64,000 nt of DNA, taken from assembly GCA_019916065.1 (NCBI GenBank), contig CM034240.1, positions 51,236,372-51,300,371 of the forward strand. The letters are read 5' to 3'. This stretch comes from Vitellaria paradoxa (Eukaryota; Streptophyta; Magnoliopsida; Ericales; Sapotaceae). Made by a program: the position numbers and the translations under genes. Numbering within the stretch: the stretch's first letter is position 1; each line of letters opens with the position of its first letter. The notes below the pieces were generated by a model that was given only the letters and a program-made list of their open reading frames with translations, was not told the DNA's origin and ran no database searches. Below, piece by piece: positions 60,024 to 64,000 of this stretch.

Positions 60024-60830
60024 TGTTATAACCCAAATATATATATTACTATTATTATTATATTTTTATGTGTTATAGTTTTATTAGAATTGGTTGGCTT
60101 TAGCTAGTGTTATACTTTTATTAGAATTGGTTAGCTTTGTTTAGTGTTATTTATTAGAATTAGTTGATTTTATTTAGGAAATAATTAAATTTTAATTTTT
60201 AATGTTTTGGATAATTTGAAGAGTTATTAGAATTATAATTGGATTGGGATTGAAGGTCCACCGTAATTTAATGGGCGTAATAGCATACAATTAAGAAGTT
60301 AAGGTTATAAATAGTGGGTGTCTTTCTAAGATTTATTATAATTCTAAATTAGAGAGAGAGAGAGAGAGAGGAGAAGAGAAGAGAGAGAAAAGAGGAGGTT
60401 ACGCGTGAAGAGTGAAGAAGAAAATAAGATTAGTAATTTCATTCTTTTCTTTAGATTATGATAGAAAAGATCCAATGTTAATGTGTACATATACATATAT
60501 GTGCGTGTATAAATTAGAATCTGGTTTTAAAAAAAATATATATATATATATATATATATATTCTGGAATTGTAAGTAAATAGATATATATTTGTGTTATA
60601 TGAATTTCATATATATAAGCATATGTATTAATTTAGTTCCACTGTGCGGGTTTTTGGAAAATATATATGTTTATATTTGAGGCAAAGGCTGCCATGTGTA
60701 GTGGGGGAGAAACGATTTGTGTATATATATATATATATATAGTATTATATATTTTTTTTAAAGAATGAATTGATTGAAAAAAAAAAATATGTATATATTT
60801 GTAACGAAATTGAACGTTTCTTATATGTGC

Positions 60831-60868
<38 letters not shown>

Positions 60869-62428
60869 TAAAGTTTCTTTAAATTTTAATTTCCGTGGAT
60901 GTGTAGATTTCCAAAAAAAAAAAAAAAAAGAAAACTTGGATTGATTCTGAAAGTGGCGTCCATGTGTGTGTGTGTGTGTGTTATATATATATATAAGTTT
61001 ATATTTTAAAGTTAAATTTCCATTGGACGGGTTAAAAAAAAAAAAACAACGTGCACTGCACCGTGGCTTAATGGTTGACTTGTGAAGTTTTGGAAGTAAT
61101 TTATATATATATAATAAGTGTATATATTAGCTTAGTCATCCAGTTTCAAAAAAAAAAAAATTTACTTTTCACGTGATGTATTGAAAGGGTGTTGGTAGAC
61201 TGTCAATTTGACAATTTGAAATTGTTATTTATTTATATTAATTAAATTATTTTAGAGGAGTTAAGGGTTTATATTTAGTAAATTATTAGACGTAAATTTT
61301 ACGATAGATTTTAAATAATAGGTATTTAATTTCATGAATTCAAGATTGTGAGGATTATCCTGATTTATTTTACGTATACATCTTTGGACACCAGGTGAGT
61401 GGTTTGCCTTACTAGTATTTTATAAATTATTCCATGCATAAAGATTTGAAAGTTGAAAATTTTTGGATTATTCTTTGTGAAAAATTGTATTTTTTGATAA
61501 GGATATTATATGTTTTATGCTTGAGCATAAGTAAAATTATTTGGACACTTGTGTTTAATCCTGAAAATTATGAGATTGTGATGGAAAAATTATTTTGTGG
61601 TTATTGGAAATAAAAATTTAAGTCAGGGGACAGGCCTTAAGTGGTGTGACTCTGGCAACTAGAGAACAGGCCCATGAAAACCGTGGTGACCTAGTTCTCA
61701 ACGATTGTAGGAACAGGCCCATGAAAACCGTGGTGACCTCAATCAGATCGGCTTGAAGAAGAACCCAGGAGCCAGACTGGGTGACTCTAAGTACGATATT
61801 GGATCCAACGGGCATTGCCCACAAGAAAGTATATTAGCATAATTTATATTTAATTTCCATATATCCATGGATTAATGTTTGTCATCACAGTTTGTGATTG
61901 ACGGGGTGAAATATAGATGTTATTGCACTCGAACGTGTAGGTTTGAATTTATTATTGCTTATGCATGGACATGATCACTTGAGAATTTTTCTTGATTAAA
62001 TTATTTATTTGAAAATTTATTATTTTCAAATGGATATTATTATTTTTGGACTTGGCAATCCATTTGCTGGGCTTTTAGCTCACCCCTCCTTTTAATTTTT
62101 CAGGTGAGCATGGAAGAAACTAGATATGGACTCTGGCAGTGGGACCTTTAAGTCGTGGCCTCTTAGGAACAATTTTATATTAATTGATGGATTTTATTTT
62201 GGTAGCTAGATTAGAGTTTGATGATTTGGAATATTTTAATTACTAGTTGTTTTGAGTTTGAAAGGTTAACAGAACATTTTATTTATTCTCGTAAATTTTT
62301 AAATGGCAATATTATTTTTGATTGAAGGTTCTTTAGTAAATTTTGGTTGAATAAGATTTAGGCTTGCGTGTTCCTTAAGCTAAGGCTTAGGGTACTCGGC
62401 CGGTTACATCCTTAAGTGGGGTGTGACA
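60024..62428 (+). mobile_element. Solo LTR, probably Ty3/gypsy, 2405 bp
   Basis: Begins TGTTATAACCC and ends GGGGTGTGACA, with the 5-bp target duplication CTAGT on both sides (60019-60023 and 62429-62433). No internal region, primer-binding site or polypurine tract is present. TATAAATA at 60306-60313 and a GA-rich leader look like the LTR promoter. A 47-bp tandem duplication (GAACAGGCCCATGAAAACCG at 61664 and 61711) lies in the 3' half. Orientation is inferred from the TATA. The ORF at 61618-61824 is not supported. Confidence 0.85.
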
Positions 62429-63300
62429 CTAGTAGTCCATGTTGAAATTCATTTAATTAAAACAACTTTTAATAAAATAAATTTTGGTCTTAGACCAATA
62501 ATATCCACTTAATTAACCCTCATTATAAGCTCGTAATTAAGTTAGGCTAAATGTTGAGCCCCTTAATTACATATTTAACCCTAAGTCATTATTATCTATA
62601 TTTTGATCATTCTTAATATTTTCATTTTGTAAACAATTTACAAATAAATATTGTTATTCAATAAACAAATTATTGAATAAACTGCGGCCACAGATTTAAT
62701 GATCAAAAAGATAAATAGCTTAGGTGAACGTATCAGAATGGATTCCATCTTGTAAGTATATGTTCCCACGATTCATAATATTAAATCTCCAAATTATCGA
62801 GGTTTTGACCATTAATAAGATCTCACTCCGTGATAACTCAAATAGACTTAATCTATGAATGTGAGTCCATTACAAACTTAGGATTAAGGTTTATTAAAGC
62901 TTATGTAAATTATGATTAAAGACATTTATTAACCAAATCATAATTTACAACAGTCCATTCAATATGTATATCTCATATACATACTAACTTTCCTACTCAA
63001 AATCACCACTTTAGTGATCAAGATAAATCACCCAATTAAGAAGTAGAAAAGTTACAGCTTTAACAAATGAAATGCCCATTTCATTAATTAGCTGTGAATT
63101 TACTTTTATTTATAAAACTTGTGATTTAAATCTTTCTGTATTGGCATCTTATGCCCAATATTTAAATCACATACTTTATAAATAAAGGACAATAGTATAT
63201 GCTTAAATAAATAAATGTTTATTTTAACCAGAAAAAAAATTAAATGAAATGTCATTACAAAACATGCTTTCAAGGGCACCAAAGGAAAATAAATCTAACA

Positions 63301-64000
63301 ATCTCCCACTTGCCCTAAAGCATGTTTAGCTGCTAAGGTCTTTGTGAATGGATCTGCTAGATTCTCGGTAGGAGCAATCTTGGATGCACTCACTTCACCA
63401 TTCTGAAAGTCAGAATCTGTATGTCCAATGGGTACTAGATTTTCACTAGAATACACAAGCATATAATCTCTTGTTCTCCAAAGATACTTAAGTATATGCT
63501 CTCTGTAACCCAATGTTCTGGCCCTGGATTAGACTGGTATCTACTAACCATTCCTACTGCATGGCAAATATCTGGTCTAGTACATAGCATACCTTTGTGC
63601 CAACTATTTGCAACCACATCATTCATTGTTTCATCATAACTAGTGGGATCTGATTTATGTTCATCAGAGATTGCCTGATAAGACTCTCTAATTAACGTAT
63701 ATCTAGATGGACGTCTAATTGTCCTCCCACTATGACAGAGCATTGGTGATTGATGTTTTGCAACTAGTTTAGGTTGATTAATAGACTCTGGATTAGGAAT
63801 TGATTCATTAATCGAACTGGGAATAGCATTAGTATTGTTAGATAATTCTTCAAGAACTATCTTACTCCTAGGTTTGAAATCTCTCATATAGTCTTCCTCA
63901 AGAAAAATAGAGCATTTGTGCTAACAAATACTTTCTTTTCTTCAGGACTATAAAAGAGACCTCCTCTCGTTCCTTTAGGATATCCTACAAACAGGCAAAC
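63301..64000 (-). pseudogene. copia 3 pol remains, reverse transcriptase deleted, cut by window edge
   Basis: On the minus strand, from the window edge: integrase C-terminus (FVGYPKGTRGGLFYSPEEKK), a linker (SGRTIRRPSRYTLIRES), the beginning of the RT region (DETMNDVVANSWHKG), and then, in the same frame, MLCTRPDICHAVGMVSRYQ from the end of RT/start of RNase H. The core RT, including the YVDD box, is missing. A frameshift follows near 63500, then HILKYLWRTRDYM and NLADPFTKTLAAK of RNase H, and the polypurine tract GGCAAGTGGGAGAT (63301-63314) before the LTR. The element needs help from other copies to move. Confidence 0.88.

Larger units (their letters stand above)
59592..63300 (-). repeat. 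3' LTR of minus-strand copia 3, interrupted by a solo LTR
   Basis: On the minus strand the LTR starts TGTTAGATTTATTTTCC at 63300, just after a polypurine tract, and appears to end in CACACA near 59592. It is split by the solo LTR at 60024-62428; without that it is about 1.3 kb. Adjacent 5-bp CTAGT copies mark the solo LTR, not this element. The exact outer end (59590-59594) is uncertain because its own target duplication lies outside the window. Confidence 0.7.

Noticed and set aside
59892..60107. 71-codon ORF
   Set aside because: It spans the junction of the copia 3 LTR and the solo LTR.
61618..61824. 68-codon minus-strand ORF
   Set aside because: Made by the 47-bp tandem duplication inside the solo LTR.

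Overview
The window is nuclear DNA from a flowering plant, most likely a eudicot. It is very AT-rich between genes and full of plant-type transposons (copia, gypsy, CACTA, hAT, Mutator-like, Helitron and tRNA-derived SINE). Its host genes are plant types: an intron-less apoplastic subtilase and an 8-exon chloroplast lipoxygenase with standard GT-AG introns. I cannot name a species.

Layout. (1) About 0-24 kb is a subtilase (SBT1.4-type) duplication cluster. An intact gene lies at 1296-3626. An orphan third copy of its 5' flank is at about 5.5-6.7 kb. A broken second copy at 15377-22990 is split by a 5.4-kb Ty1/copia element with a clean AAATT target duplication. Between the copies are hAT-like MITEs, a truncated cytosolic sulfotransferase pseudogene (minus strand, about 8.9-9.4 kb) and a 4.5-kb non-autonomous CACTA element (10222-14736, target duplication ACA). 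(2) About 25.9-26.6 kb is a Helitron-like element carrying a SINE with a 19-bp target duplication. It is followed by a small gene for a 123-residue, very basic protein (27055-27426). (3) About 27.4-47.5 kb has no gene I recognise. It holds a second SINE, a tandem duplication of about 2.2 kb (36-40.4 kb), another of about 1.2 kb (44.9-47.2 kb), several related hAT-like MITEs and many microsatellites. (4) 48009-53313 is a 13-lipoxygenase (LOX2 type) with all iron ligands recognisable but four single-base frameshifts in exons 6 and 8. (5) About 54.7-64 kb is a stack of transposons: a plus-strand copia interrupted by a hAT element that itself contains a Mutator-like MITE, then by a minus-strand copia whose 3' LTR contains a 2.4-kb solo LTR. 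Target duplications support three of these insertions.

Function. The plausible host genes are the secreted subtilase (cell-wall proteolysis), the plastid 13-lipoxygenase (first step of jasmonate and green-leaf-volatile synthesis, if functional) and the small basic protein of unknown role. They are not an operon or co-regulated system as far as the sequence shows. The clearest story is evolutionary: paralogous copies give empty sites that date insertions relative to duplications. I found no evidence of a new molecular system.
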